Assembly (NCBI GenBank): GCA_021464415.1
Contig: CM038471.1
Coordinates: forward strand, 16,840,422 to 16,904,421
Direction of reading: 5' to 3'
Origin: Lonicera japonica
Taxonomy: Eukaryota; Streptophyta; Magnoliopsida; Dipsacales; Caprifoliaceae
DNA: 64,000 nt
The notes below the pieces were generated by a model, which worked only from the letters and a program-made list of their open reading frames with translations, was not told where the DNA came from and did no database searches. The translations under genes and the position numbers were made by a program. Positions 33,258 to 45,473 of the stretch are shown piece by piece (the first letter of the stretch is position 1; every line of letters begins with the position of its first letter).

Positions 33258-35513
33258 TATCCCATGTTTTAATTACATTTGATTTAGTTCATTTTTTTTT
33301 AGTTAAACACTCAAATCCTTATTATTTTAAACTTGAACACTTTCTTAAATATATTTTTTTAGAGATCCAAAAATTTATTTCGTCACTTCTATAGTGTTCT
33401 ATTATATATTTAGGAATTTTCTGGAAAGTTTCGTCACTATCGGAATTGGAACGAGTATCAAAGTGGCATTTTTTTTCGAACCCAAAATTTTTGATTTTCA
33501 GTCAACTTTAGTCACTCATAACTTCTTCAATTTTTATCCAAATCCTACTCCGTACACTCCTGTAGTTTCATCATATTCCCACCTACAACTTTCATGTTTT
33601 GACCAAAATCTAATTCACGCTTCTCGTTGGTCAAAACTGAGCTCGAAGTCAGCCAATTGACAAAAATCTGCTTCTGTCAAAATTCTGCAGCATTTCGGCG
33701 CAGCGCTGACTTCGACAAAATTCTGGTATTAATCTATCCGTAATTGCATGAAACATCCTGCTACAAAGTTGTATAGTTTTTCATTACCTTTCCGTTGATA
33801 TAAAGATCATCCCAATCAGAGTTCTGAGCAAAACGTTACGACCAAATTACAGTGGGTAACCCCATAACCTCGTTTTTAACGAGTTGACTGCATTTTGACC
33901 CGTTTTTAAGTTATTTCTCCACCATTTTCAACCATTTTCGTGGGAGAGTAGGGTTAGAACATTTCTAGAGAGAGAGAGGGTGGTTCTCGGTGGATTTTGA
34001 AGGTTTCATAGCTCCAAATCAAGGATTTCATACCGATATTGCAGATTTTTCTTCCTCTTCGCATTCTAGTCTTGATTTCGGGATTGCATGTGTGATTTGG
34101 GAGATTTCTGGAGCTCAACACAGGCTATAATCCTCTGTTCTTCTAACTATTCAGGTAGGAACTCCCCTCTTTCCTTTCATTTTCGTATGTTTTGAATTGA
34201 TTAAGTTGAAAACACTAGATTTCGGTACCAAATTGATGATTTCTCTTGCATGCAGATCATTTAATTATATATTGTATCTTATGAAACTTGTTAGTGATGG
34301 ATTATGAACTTGATGTGATGGAATTAGAGGTTGATCTCCCTGCATGTCGGTAATTTTATGCTTATTGAGAATTTGGTACCGAAATAATTAGAATCATTCA
34401 AAACATGTCATGTACTTGATATTTCTACTTAAATTGATGAATTTCCAAGAAAATGAACCCTTTTTAATTCACTTTTAACTTCCTTTTAGACATGTACTCA
34501 TGGCTTGATGATGATTCTAAATCGTCTAGTGATTTCTACTCATTTATTGGTTTACAAATCCTTGGAAATCATGTTATTATCATCATGTGATGCATAATTT
34601 ATGAGATATCCCTTTTAAACTGATGTAATGATTTATCATTGGGTTATCTAGATATAGAATTAAGTTATATCAATTGATTAACATTGTTAATGCACAAAAC
34701 GACCTCTTGAAAATGTTTTTGGCAAATTAAACAAATCGCGGTGAGATGACGAGGTTGTTGGAACCGGATAAGCACCGGTGTAGAAATGCTTAAGTTGATA
34801 TTATTGCACAGACACATGGTAAGATGGGGTGCTAGAAACCTGGTTACCGGTGCACAAACCCACGGTGAAGGTGGGGTGCGTATGCAAGTGTCAAAATCCG
34901 TCTAGTACCTGTATTAGGTTGAGGAGGAGGATGGACGTGTGTGCAGTTATCATGAGAGTCTCACGTCGATAACAATTGATGCACTTGGTAATATAATAAA
35001 TGGATTTTTATTATAAATCTTCATAATGTTACACACCCATGCATTGCATATTTCCCTTTTTCCCTATAGTTCCCACTAGGCCAGTTTTGGCTCATTCCCC
35101 CATGTATGTTTCATGTACACCTCGTGATACGGGTAGAGGCCGTGGGACAGGTCCGACTACTTCTTAGAGTCTCCTCTGATGCCCTTATGGGCTTATTCAT
35201 TGTATTTTCATGTATGGAAGTTGTGTATCTTGTTGAACATGGTGATTTTGAGACAATTTACGATAACACTGGGTTGTTATATCATTTGGAATTTGGATTG
35301 TATTAGTATTGTACTTGGATTATATTTTGAATTCCAGATATCTTTGGTAATGTTAATTTTGTTGTTAAACAGGTTGGATTTTGTTGTAGTTACGAATACT
35401 TCATGCCAAATTTTCGCTAAAAATTTCTTTTCATATGAGTTTTATTCTTGTAATTCTGCTGTTAATTTTATATAGCATCCGTTAACACCTGCTTAATCAG
35501 GCGGGTTAGTACA
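33253..35513 (+). repeat. 3' LTR of the Tekay-like element
   Basis: A polypurine tract AAGGAGGGGAGA (33240-33251) comes directly before the LTR start TGTAATATCCC. The LTR ends GGGTTAGTACA. It is the partner of 26265-28529. Confidence 0.92.
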
Positions 35514-36134
35514 TATTGATACACAAAAAAATGAAAAACATAGCTGGGAAGGGTTTATCCGCTGACACTTGCCTTTAGGCTTCTGTCCCCACGACACACA
35601 CCACACCCTTGTGTGTCGTGGGGACACACCCCTAGGGGTGTGTATCCATAGGCGGTTTCTTCAATTCTCGTGAAACAGATTATTGGATTGATCTAATTTT
35701 TTAATATGTGTTTCCCCATCATATACCCTATCTACTGACAAAATTTTACCTCATTTGGACTTCGGGAATGTCATCTTTCAATTACCCAAAGCAAACTCCC
35801 AATTTTTAAAATTCTTGGAGATTCGACCTTCGGATTGAGCTGATTTTTGGATATGTTTCTCCTTATGGAAATTTCTAACAACACTCAAAGTTTGAGGGTG
35901 ATTAGAAATGGGAAACTCTCATTTCACAAGTCCAAGAGTTTTGACAGTTTTTAGTTCCTGCAGTTTTCGGTAATTCTCGTAACTTCTCATCCGAGGGTCC
36001 TTTCGGCTTCCTTCTTTAATCTGTATCACATGTATATGGTATGTATGCATCTAAGAATGCTTGTGCATGCATGTGTGATCACTTTCCTAAAGTTCAGGAT
36101 TCTTGCGGGGGTCGCAAAATGAGGTTATTTTCTA

Positions 36135-38084
36135 ACTTCGTGATAGGAGAATTTTTTGTGTGCCTGCATCATTTTTTGTTTTTCGATGCCCTTATTCCTG
36201 CTTAATTAAAATCTTTTTGATGTAGCTTATTTGTTTTTTCTTTTACATGATCAACAGCCTTCCTCACACAAGACGTAGCCCTGGGCCTTTTGGCCTAACT
36301 GTCACTCTTGGTGTGGCTCTCGCTACCATCGTTTGCCTTTTCTAGTTTTTTTCAATATTCTTTTGGCACTGTGGGATTTATCCTCTTTTGTACTTTTTCA
36401 TTTTTTCCTTGTACCCACTTTATTCCTTCTCACATTGTCAAGTTTTCTGAGCATCATAGTCTTTGCTATTTGAGAATGTTTGCTTTGAAAGTTCACATTT
36501 GACATCGTTGTGTTGTATTTGTGATTTTTGGTTCGAGAACCTTTGAGTGCGTGTCTTGAAGACTTCTTAAAAGAGAAGAAGTTAGGCCAAAAACCCTTTT
36601 TGCGGGGCTGTTCCTTGCGTATCAGTTGTAACATTTTCTCATTCCAGTCTTTCTCTCTCTAACTTTCTTTTATATCTCTTCAAAGGGTTTTTTTTTTGTT
36701 AGTGGATAGGGTTTAGGATTTTCCTATAGAAAGAGGTTTGATATGTGCCTTTAAAAGGGGATTGGAATTGCTTGTAGAAGGGGCTTAGGATTTGCCTGTA
36801 GAAAGGGCTTTGGATTTGTGCCTATAGAAAGGGCTTTGGATTTGTGCCTATAGAAAGGACTTGGGATTCACCTTATCGTGCCTCCGCAGAGGACTTCTCT
36901 TTTCATTGTGCCTCCGCAGAGGGCTTGTGCTAAAATTTGACTCTATGGGATTATAATGTGGTTTGACTTTCTGGGGGGAATGATGATTTGATGATCGAGA
37001 GTGTGATGGTGGTGTGACTAACCATCGAGGTATATACCGGAATGCGGTGGCAAAGCCTGTATGGCAGGTCATGGAGTCTAGTGCTTATATGCTTTTGGAC
37101 CGATGCGTGGTAGACTTATGCAAGTGTTCATATATATGCACTATGCAAATGCTTATGCCATGCTTTTCTAAATTTCATCGTTTTGAAAACTTGGTTTTAA
37201 GAAGGCTGGGAATCTTAAGTTATCTGATTTATGAAGTATGTTACGCTATTTAAAATTATCTAACTGAACATGTATGCATCGACCATTTTCCGAGAACATA
37301 GCAATACTTAAAAGGAAAATATTAATTTTTGGTCAATTAATGAGTGAGTGCAAGGTGATATCGGTCACAAGAGAAATGGCATGCTTCCTTCTTGGGATTC
37401 TGCTGACCCTGTGTTATGCTTCTTCTTGATAAGTTTCTATCTCCTTCTTAATTCTTGAGCTTGTCCAAGTCCGTGAGCTTTGCTGCTTAAACATACCCTC
37501 AGTTTCAGGAGAATTATCGATGTTCTGCATTTTCATGAGTGGGTGTGGATTACCCGATACTAGCTTGATTCTTAGGAGATGTGGGGACTTTAGTTGCTAA
37601 ACCGATTGATTTTGTTGACTTGATTCTACCTTCAGAGATAGAGTTTCTGGTTCTGATGACAAGATAACCACAAGGTCGTGGTGGTGTGGGTTAAGGCACT
37701 CTCAGTGAGAATGGTAAATGGAGAGGCTAGTCTTAGGGGAGCTGTTCGGGTCTTCTTGTCAATACCCTTAGTGCATATACCCTCTGCACCCTCGGTGTAT
37801 GCCCCTTGCACCCTTAGCGTATCTATGGTAACTTCAAACTCGTCCTTTCAGGAATATTGTTGATGGATTGAGTTTAAGCAGTGGCAAACATGAATTAGGA
37901 TACTTGAAAGGAAAAAAAATGATTGATTTTATTAATTAAATGAATGGGTACCTTGATAATAAATTCCTCATTCTACCCTTAACCCTTACAATTTCGCTCT
38001 ATTTTTCTCTCAATTTCCCCTATCTTAAAGACTGTTCAAGTAAATTAAATTAATGGTTTCTGCCTCTACTTAAGGCTTCTTTCA
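36135..38084 (-). other. Tat-2 3' internal region without pol
   Basis: This region lies between the 3' LTR and the gag end. The part 36170-36320 matches Tat-1 6560-6750. At about 36710-36930 there is a minisatellite of roughly 26-bp units (CTTTGGATTTGTGCCTATAG and variants), followed by GTGCCTCCGCAGAGG repeats. No RT, RNase H or integrase motif is readable on either strand. Confidence 0.65.
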
Positions 38085-39631
38085 CCAAGGAAGGTTAATC
38101 TTCTTGGCGTCGATCAAGTTTTGGATGGCATGCTTCAGGGCGCAACAATTATTAGTGTTATATCCGAATCCTTGATGGTAAGTGCAGTGTTTATTAGTAT
38201 TCCAGCCAGGGGGAGCTGGGTTGGGGGGTGTGCGAGGAGCTAGCGGCTGCAGAATACCCTCAACTTGTAGTGTGGCTAAAGTTTGACTCAGCGAAGTTGA
38301 TAGGCATGAAAAGGGACGGTGCCTCTTTCTATTGTTACTCTTTTTCAGCTCTTGGTCTTATGGATAATGGAAGCTAGTTTGCCTACGATGACTCGAGCTT
38401 TGATAAGGCCGGACTTAATTGATGGCTGGGGTGATATTCTCGTATTGAGAAGAGGCCTTTTTAGCCTCGGCATCTTGGGTAAGTTCCTCCTCGGTCTCAT
38501 TGACCACGTGCTTCAAGGCCTTGTATCGGTCGAAGTATTGGTGCCCAATGCAACTTTGGATCATGGGCTTAAAATTCTTGACAATTATCCCTAATTGCTC
38601 TTCCTCGGGAATTATGTCGATCAGCTGAGATGCTAACTCCCTCCAGCTAGTGATGAAGTCACTGAAATTTTTGTCTTTTCTCTGTTTCATCATCTAGAGA
38701 TTCTTATGGGTGACTTTGAGCTCTTCGTTGGATTTATAATGTTTCACGAACTCCTTCACTATACTCTTCCAGTTGACTACCCTGTGCTTCTCTAAACTCA
38801 AAAACCAACTATGGGATGGTCCAGTGAGAGTCTGGTGGAAACCTTGGGATAAGTGATCCTCTTTCAATCCGTACAATTGCATGGTACGAACATAGGCTCT
38901 AAGGTGTAGGTGAGGTAGAGTGTTCCCCGAGAACTTCTCGATGTAAGGAAGTTTGAAACCAATCAGCAAACGGGCATCTAGGTATAGAGATAGGTTTTGG
39001 AGATCGGTGATGTCATTAGCCTTTTCGGCCATCTTCTGGTTTAGAGCTTTTATCTGATCTTTAAGCGTGGTAATGGCCTCGGTCTCTTAGGCCTGCTTGA
39101 TTATGGTTTCGGGGTATTGGTCTTGGTTTAGATCTCTGTTAGGGATGGCCTGGGCATTACCATTTTGAAGGGGTTCGTTACGTTTAGGGTTCAGCCAGGT
39201 GCTTTGAGATCTTGCACCGGTGGTACATCGATGTTGGCAAGGAGCACAGGGGGTGGGGGGTTAATGTCAGCGTGAACTGAGGGAGCGTGTTGGAAGATAT
39301 TAGGTGGCACTACAAGGCCTCGGGTTTGGTGGCCTTTGACTGGATTTAGATTTGGTTTGGGTTGGTTTGGTTCAGCAGGTGTTCTGGTAGTGATTAAGGC
39401 GCTAAGGCGGGCTTGGGTGGCTGCTTGGTGATTCTTTATGATGGCTACAGATTGGATCAGATCATGGATTAGATGGTAGAGATATTCAAGGGTTAAGGTA
39501 CCACCCTTAGCTTCTAGGAGGACAGGACCAGGCGGCAGATCCGCTGCACGAGAGGCTTCATCATGATTACCCTCAGTATTGTTAACCCCGGTTTGATCGA
39601 TCGATAGCTTCGTGTTGCGACCATGAGGCAT
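38085..39631 (-). pseudogene. Tat-2 gag
   Basis: The start is taken at 39631 (MPHGRNTKLSIDQTGV). The gag core (38415-39032) reads LPYIEKFSGNTLP, SWFLSLEKH, IVKEFVKHYKSNEELK and KNFSDFITSWRELASQ, parallel to Tat-1 gag. Near 38105-38190 the zinc-like motif CHYHQGFGYNTNNC is present, then a HAIQNLIDA segment. At least two stops interrupt the frame. With no pol in the element, this Gag would have had to act with enzymes from an autonomous relative such as Tat-1. Confidence 0.8.
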
Positions 39632-40692
39632 GATCGATGGTGAGCCTGATCTCGTGAGTCATCTGGCATGATAGATAATCTGAGTGTGGTAAAGAATGGT
39701 GAGAAAAAAAATTGGGGATTAACTAAGAAATTAATATTTTGCCATGGGTTGCATAATTCTCGAAAAACTATGACTCGACAGAAAAATAAAATTGAAAACC
39801 ACTTTTTGGTGTTTAGGCGAAAATAGACTGACAGCAACAACTTGAGAGCCTCGTTGACAGGTTTAGGATAGGAATATACATTCCTGGGGTGCCCTTATAA
39901 CCTTCCGATTTTGAAAATCAATTTTCAGAAAATTCATTTTGGAAAATGACTTGTTTTTTGAAAAACATTTTTGAAAATCGAGAAGTTCTCTCCTCTTAGA
40001 GTTTCTTTTCATGGAAATAGTGATCGAAAAATTCTCACTAACGGGTTGGACAGCCACCGGCCGTACTTGCCAAACCAAGAGTTGATATGTATAAAAAGGC
40101 CTTTTGTTCATTAATCTCAAGACTGATACTCAAGAAAACATGCAGAAATTCGTGTGTACTAAGATGACATATCCTACATACAAGCGTGGTTTGATGGGTA
40201 AGGTTTAGGCTCGTTCCTATGTGGCTAGGTCTTATTATATACCTCAAGGGCGAGTACGTGCAAGGACCTTTTGATATACGCCCCGAGTACGTGAGTGTTC
40301 TCGACACTCGATATATCTCAGTTGGTAATTGACCAAGGAGAGTGGAAATAAAAGCTTTTAGTTTATGTTGACCTAGACGAGCCAACTCCCTACTCACACT
40401 CGCGGTAATGCATGATGATAGTGCGTGCTTGCAAAATAACAATTATGGAGGTACATTATGAAGAGCGCATTGGGGCTTGTTCGAGTATTTTCAGTTTTTA
40501 TTTATGAAAAGATTTTCCTCAAGCAATAATTAGCAAGCAAAAGGGAATCAGGCTATCCACCTAAATCCATCTATGTTATTCTAAAACTAAGGCCGAAAAG
40601 AAAAACACGCAAACAAAAATGATTATCCATGCATATCCTACTATTGTATAGAGTCTAATCCTCTTAAAAAAAATCCCCAGCGGAGTCGCCGC
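39632..40692 (-). other. Tat-2 5' leader and primer binding site
   Basis: The PBS is 40674-40691 (plus strand TCCCCAGCGGAGTCGCCG), one base from the LTR, the same type as Tat-1 with a few changes. The block 40227-40395 is strongly similar to Tat-1 19800-19975 and keeps the GAGTACGTG and GATATA repeats. The block near 40405-40560 matches Tat-3 61735-61860. Confidence 0.75.
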
Positions 40693-42667
40693 TGTGAGAA
40701 CCCGCGCTTTCGACGCCAACCCCCTCGGCGGTGATTCGTTCGATTTCCCGATTCATTTTGGAAAACAGTTCGTTTTATTATATAGATAAGGTGATGGTTT
40801 GTAAAGGAATCAGAATCGCCAGTTTGTTTTACTAAACAAACAAAAGTATGTGTAAAATAGGAACATATATGGATTAAATGACTTCTTAAACACAATTAAT
40901 GCGAAACCAGTTGATTCAAAGGGTTCGGGGATTAAGTTACGAATCGGGAAGCTGTTAAGAACCAAATTCGCCCTTTCGGTCTCTGAGTAGGATATGCGTA
41001 GAATTATAATCGAACATTTGCATGCTTATTGATGTTATCGCGTATCGGTTCATAATTTTAGGAAAAACGAGATTTTGGGGTGGGGATGAAAATCATGTGC
41101 TTCATATTTCGCCTTTTGATTTCATAAATCGGTGTGTGTGTGTGTGTGATTTGAAAAAATGATCTTTATAATGATAGATAGCAAAACAAGTGTTTTTGAA
41201 AAGGTTTAGGGCTTTTCGAAAGCTAATTCGATTTGAAATCAGATATCGAGCAATTTTCGAGATTCGTTCGTCAATAGTGTACCACAGTTTAATTACTTAA
41301 ACCGGCATTGATGAATCTAGTACTATCATATTGGATATTTAGGTAAGCACCGCAATTTATAGATTAAACCGGTACAAGCGTGAATTGATTCCTACGTGAA
41401 CCAAGACTGATAAAACCGAGATTATTTGATAAAAATATGTTTAAAAATGGTTTCACAACTCATTCTACACCTATGGTTTTGAAAACATGATTTAAATATG
41501 AAATCTAGACTTATTTTGAAATAAACAGTAATTTTTATATGCGATTGATCAATTATAACTGATAACATAAAGACAGATAAAAAATTAAAGTCGGACTGAG
41601 ATAAAAAATACCTGAGAACCTCGAAAATAGTATAATACTATTTTAGAGCACTGTTCTCAAAGTTCCAGAGCGGTCTGATGCTTCAAATGAGGTTTGTGCA
41701 GGTTTATTTAGAGCTGTAGAATAATTAATGGGCTGGGCCTGGAAGTGTTTGTCCGTGGACAAAGGGTTGTGTCTACGGACACAGGGTGCCTTGTATCTTG
41801 AGGACACAGCAATTAGAGCTTGTGTCCAAGAACAAACACCTTGGTTCGTGTCCGCGGATAAACCCCTGATTGAACTTGTGACTGTTTTTGCAATTCCATC
41901 CAAACTAAACATCGGATTGATATATTGTTTTAACATGTTATTACCCATGTTAAGACCTACCTACTGTCCAAATTTCAAAATTTTTGGACATCGGGAAGGC
42001 CTCCGTTTGATTTTCCAAACTGAATTCTTGGTTTTTCAAATTCCTGAATATCCGACTGTCGGATCGAGCTGATTTTTTTAGTATTTATTCCTTGTATCAT
42101 TTCCTAGCTTTCCACAAAATTTTATGATTTTAGGATGTTATAAAGTATCTATACGTGAACAAATGAAAAAAAAAGGGCTGGGAGGGGTTTGTCCGTAAAC
42201 ATAAGCCCTTAGGCTTGTGTCCCCACGACACACACCCTAGGGGTGTGTGTCCGTAGGCGGTTTCTACAATTCTCCTCAAACGGATTATCGGATTGATATG
42301 ATTTTTTAGTATATTATTCCCCATCATATACCTTGTCTTCTGACCAAATTTAGCTCATTTGGACTTCGGGAAGGTCGTCTTTCAATTAACCAATGTCTGA
42401 TTTTCGGATTGAGCTGATTTTTAGATATGAGGTTAATCAGAAATGGGGAACTCTCCTTTCATAAGTTTCTAGGAGTTTTAACGATTTTTTATTTCGGCAG
42501 TTTTCGATAATTCTTGTAACTTCTCATCCGGGGGTCTTTTCAGTTTCCTTATTTGACCTATATTACATGTATATGGTATGTATGCATCTAGGAATGCTTG
42601 TGCATGCATGTATGCTCACTTTCCTAGAGTTCAAGATTCTTGCGGGAGTCACAAAATGAGGTGTTCA
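40693..42667 (-). repeat. 5' LTR of Tat-2
   Basis: Plus-strand ends are TGTGAGAACCCGCG and GAGGTGTTCA. The LTR (1975 bp) contains a (GT)n run near 41133. It has two related modules in tandem: 41696-42130 and 42150-42430 both hold palindromes followed by a similar segment with TCGGATTGATAT and GGACTTCGGGAAGG-like phrases. This looks like an internal duplication of the U3 control region. Confidence 0.82.
42227..42251. repeat. 25-bp perfect hairpin in Tat-2 LTR
   Basis: Arms GACACACACCC (42227-42237) and GGGTGTGTGTC (42241-42251) are exact inverse complements around the spacer TAG. The related copy in the 3' LTR (about 35590-35645) holds an insertion and duplication of the arms. Confidence 0.88.
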
Positions 42668-42784
42668 TAGAAGCCGATGCTCTAAGCCTAGTGACCGCGA
42701 GGGTAAGCTTGAAGCTTTATACAAAAGATATCAAAGATTGAGCTTTATATGCTTGTTACCTTTATGGTTGTTATATCATATCTC

Positions 42785-42855
42785 TTGTTGTTGTTGTTGT
42801 TGTTGTTGTTGTTCTTCTTCTTCTTCTTCTTCTTCTTCTTCTTCTTCTTCTTCTT
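42785..42855. repeat. (TTG)n(TTC)n microsatellite
   Basis: About ten TTG units run straight into about twelve TTC units, inside the right arm of LTR E. It probably varies between individuals. Confidence 0.95.
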
Positions 42856-42984
42856 CCTCGTGTTTTTAAAAGTTTCGATTTTATATTCTAAACTCGCTAT
42901 CGCGCACGGCATCCGCGATTAACCGGGTTCCGAAGGTGAAAATCTTAGAACGGGATTCAAAATGTCATAATATATATATGGGAG

Positions 42985-43728
42985 TAGGGATGTTAAAGTC
43001 AATCCGAAAACCGACCGAACGAACCGAACCGATCTGCAAAATCCCGAACCGAAAAAAAACCGAAACCGAAAACAAGAAAACCGAACCGAAACCGAAAAGT
43101 TTGGTTCGGGTTTGGGGTAAGCTAGTCTAAAACCGAACTAAACCGAACCTAACCGAATTATGTATAAGAAAAAAAAATGTTAATATATACTTTAAGGGCA
43201 CACGTTAATTATACTATAATACAAAAAAGATAACATTTTTATAAGAATATATTTCTTATTAATTACATATTATGATAATCTTAAAAAACTAATCATTTGC
43301 GCATGCCTTTATTATTTAATTAAATACCTAATACTAAGATTTTTTTATCACATACATGATAGAAAAATAATTCATCATTTTATTTAATGTGTTTCATTCT
43401 TATAAATGTACAAATAAAATTGTAATTAAATATAAAATATGGTATTTATATGTTGCTCCTTGTTTCTAAAAAATAATCACTTTAATTTGAATATAAATCA
43501 TTATTACATTACTATTAGTATTATATTTTTATATTAAATTGATTTAAAAAAAAATATACGTCAAAACCGAATGAAACCGAACCGAAACCGAACCGAAAAG
43601 TTTGGTTCGAGTTTGGGTTTCGAAGATTTAGAAACCGAAACCGAACCGAACTGAAACCGAACTTTTATATTTGGTTTGGGTTCGGGGTGCCTTGGTTTCT
43701 ACCCCGACCAAAACCGAAAACATCCCTA
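42985..43728. mobile_element. Non-autonomous hAT element rich in ACCGAA
   Basis: Terminal inverted repeats TAGGGATGTT and AACATCCCTA bound a 744-bp element, flanked by a perfect 8-bp duplication TATGGGAG (42977-42984 and 43729-43736). An 8-bp duplication with TAGGG ends is diagnostic of the hAT superfamily. Both arms hold dense ACCGAA/TTCGGT repeats, probably subterminal transposase sites; the middle is AT-rich with no gene. Confidence 0.92.
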
Positions 43729-43926
43729 TATGGGAGGGTTCAAGTTACACCTGGTGTAAACTAATGAAGTTTTGCACCTGTTAATAACTTTTTATCAATT
43801 TCATAATTCATTAATTTAGCCGTTGAATTAGTTAATCTTGATATCTCAAATATACGTGCAAAAAAATAAATTAACCAAAAATGTAGAAATCCCTCATCAT
43901 AATCATGTAATGTATTGAATTATTAA

Positions 43927-45473
43927 TGTTGACCTAAGGTCTTAATCTTATTTTGATAATAACAATAAATCAATCATGTGTAATTTAACATGTTTCTTGA
44001 TATAAGTATACGGTTCATTTACTTGAAAAATTCAAGAAAAACATGACAATGATCAATCTTTCACTATTCGATCATTGAACAATACAAGGAAGATCAAATC
44101 TCTCAATGCAAATCATGAAGCACAAATGACTATATGAAAAGCTTCAAGGAAAAAGCTTCAAATGAAGATCAATCCGAAAAAACAAATCAAAGCACTCGAA
44201 GACTCGTTAATTCAGTAATTGAGTGAGTGCTTAAGATTTATGTAAAGTTATTTATTGATCAATTCCCTATAGCTCAAATGTATTCATGCATCTTTTAAAG
44301 ATTGATTCAAACTAACTTGAAATTGAATTTATTTGAAAAACATTATTTTATAAAGACCGAATTTCAAAATAAATTCATATTAATTTTAAATGATCATATT
44401 TTAAGCTCTAATAAAAATAAGTATCTTAGCAACATATCCTTGAGGTTCACAAATCATTATAATTGTATTTGGAACTAAATTGTTAAATTGCAAAAATGTT
44501 TTTATTTTACATTTAAAATTCGCTCAATTTTCGCACAATTTTGATATAACGGTAAGATGGAGGCCTTCCCGGACTCCAATCATTTTGAAATTTTTACAGT
44601 AGTTAGACAACATCTCTTAGCACTTTTTAGTAAAATTTAAGCATGATCCAACGGTCAAATTGGGATAAATTATCAAAACCAATTTGAATTTTTTTGTCAA
44701 AAGTAGCTGTTGGAAAGTTTGAAAATGTATACCTTTGACCCAAAACATTTCTTAATCATCCCCAACGGCCATATGGTTTTGCAAGCTATATATATGAGGT
44801 CCTAGACATGTTTTAACACACCTTAAATCATTCTAATACTCTATTATTCATATATTCAAATATACAAAGATTCAAGAACACATTTTGATCAATATTTTAT
44901 CTTTTGAGCTATATATTTTGATCAATCTTAATAACTCTAGTGTGAGCTTCATTTGTAATCTTCAAATACACTTGAGAGTTATTGTATTGGTGTGTATCAC
45001 CACAAACAATTCATTATTCATTTCAAAAGAAAGTTTGTCTCTTTGTAGAGCAAGAGAGCATATCTTGTGAGAAGTGTAGTGGATATAGCTACATTGTGAG
45101 TGTTGTGTACATAATAACATTTGTATTGAGGTTTGATCTTCACCCGAAGAAGATTGAATAGTAGAAATTCTCGGAGAACTAACCAAGCGCGGACGTATGG
45201 TTGAAGAAACCGAACCGTGAGGACAAAAAGTCTTGAGCTTCAAATTGGTTTAATCTTTCTAAACTCAAGCTCTCTTTTTATTGCTATATTATTGCTTGTA
45301 TTTTGAGATTGCTTATTTGCTTGTCTTGAGATTGATTACTTGAAATTTATTATTTTCTTGATATTGTTGCTTAGCGAAGTTGCTTTACTTAAATATTTTA
45401 ATAAACGTTTTAATTCCGCATTTAGCTTTTAAAACCCTATTCACCCCCCTCTATGGTTGTTTTCCGACCAACA
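43927..45473 (+). mobile_element. SIRE/Maximus-like copia solo LTR
   Basis: It starts TGTTGACCTAAGGTC and ends CCGACCAACA. Flanking ATTAA (43922-43926) and ATTAG (45474-45478) differ by one base. A TATA-like TATATATAT lies near 44787. The CCCTATTCACCCCCCTCTA phrase near the end is characteristic of SIRE-type LTRs. There is no internal coding region. Confidence 0.82.

Larger units (their letters stand above)
26265..35513 (+). mobile_element. Tekay-like chromovirus (Ty3/gypsy), full-length but broken
   Basis: The LTRs are 26265-28529 and 33253-35513 (about 2.26 kb each). The primer binding site resembles the initiator-Met type and a polypurine tract is present. Flanking duplications TATCG (26260-26264) and TATTG (35514-35518) differ by one base. 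Domain order is gag, zinc knuckle, protease, RT, RNase H, integrase, GPY/F and chromodomain-like C-terminus, all on the plus strand. It sits inside the Tat-2 3' LTR, so it is younger than Tat-2. Frames are broken in gag, between RT and RNase H, in RNase H and in integrase. Confidence 0.92.
25594..42667 (-). mobile_element. Tat-2: gag-only Tat-like element, split by Tekay
   Basis: The right (5') LTR is 40693-42667. The left (3') LTR survives as 25594-26264 plus 35519 to about 36134, interrupted by the Tekay element and lacking the part equivalent to 40693-41470. The internal region (about 36135-40692) is only 4.6 kb and contains a gag frame but no protease, RT, RNase H or integrase. The PBS, leader and gag resemble Tat-1. 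It therefore fits a non-autonomous, gag-carrying element (the TR-GAG type), or an internally deleted Tat element. No duplication can be read because the left end is truncated. Confidence 0.78.
24103..42969. mobile_element. Solo LTR E (family of LTR C), split by Tat-2
   Basis: The LTR starts TGTAATACCCC at 24103. Its tail (42668-42969) matches the tail of LTR C: both share ACGGCATC..GCGATTAACCG-type sequence and a GGTGAAAATCT segment. It ends at GTCATA, where LTR C has GTCACA. ATATA flanks it on both sides (24098-24102 and 42970-42974). The left part covers 24103 to about 25593 and the right part 42668-42969; what lies between is Tat-2 with its own insertion. The left arm matches LTR C at 25075-25210. 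The combined length of about 1.8 kb is shorter than LTR C, so part was probably deleted when the left end of Tat-2 was truncated. Confidence 0.78.
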
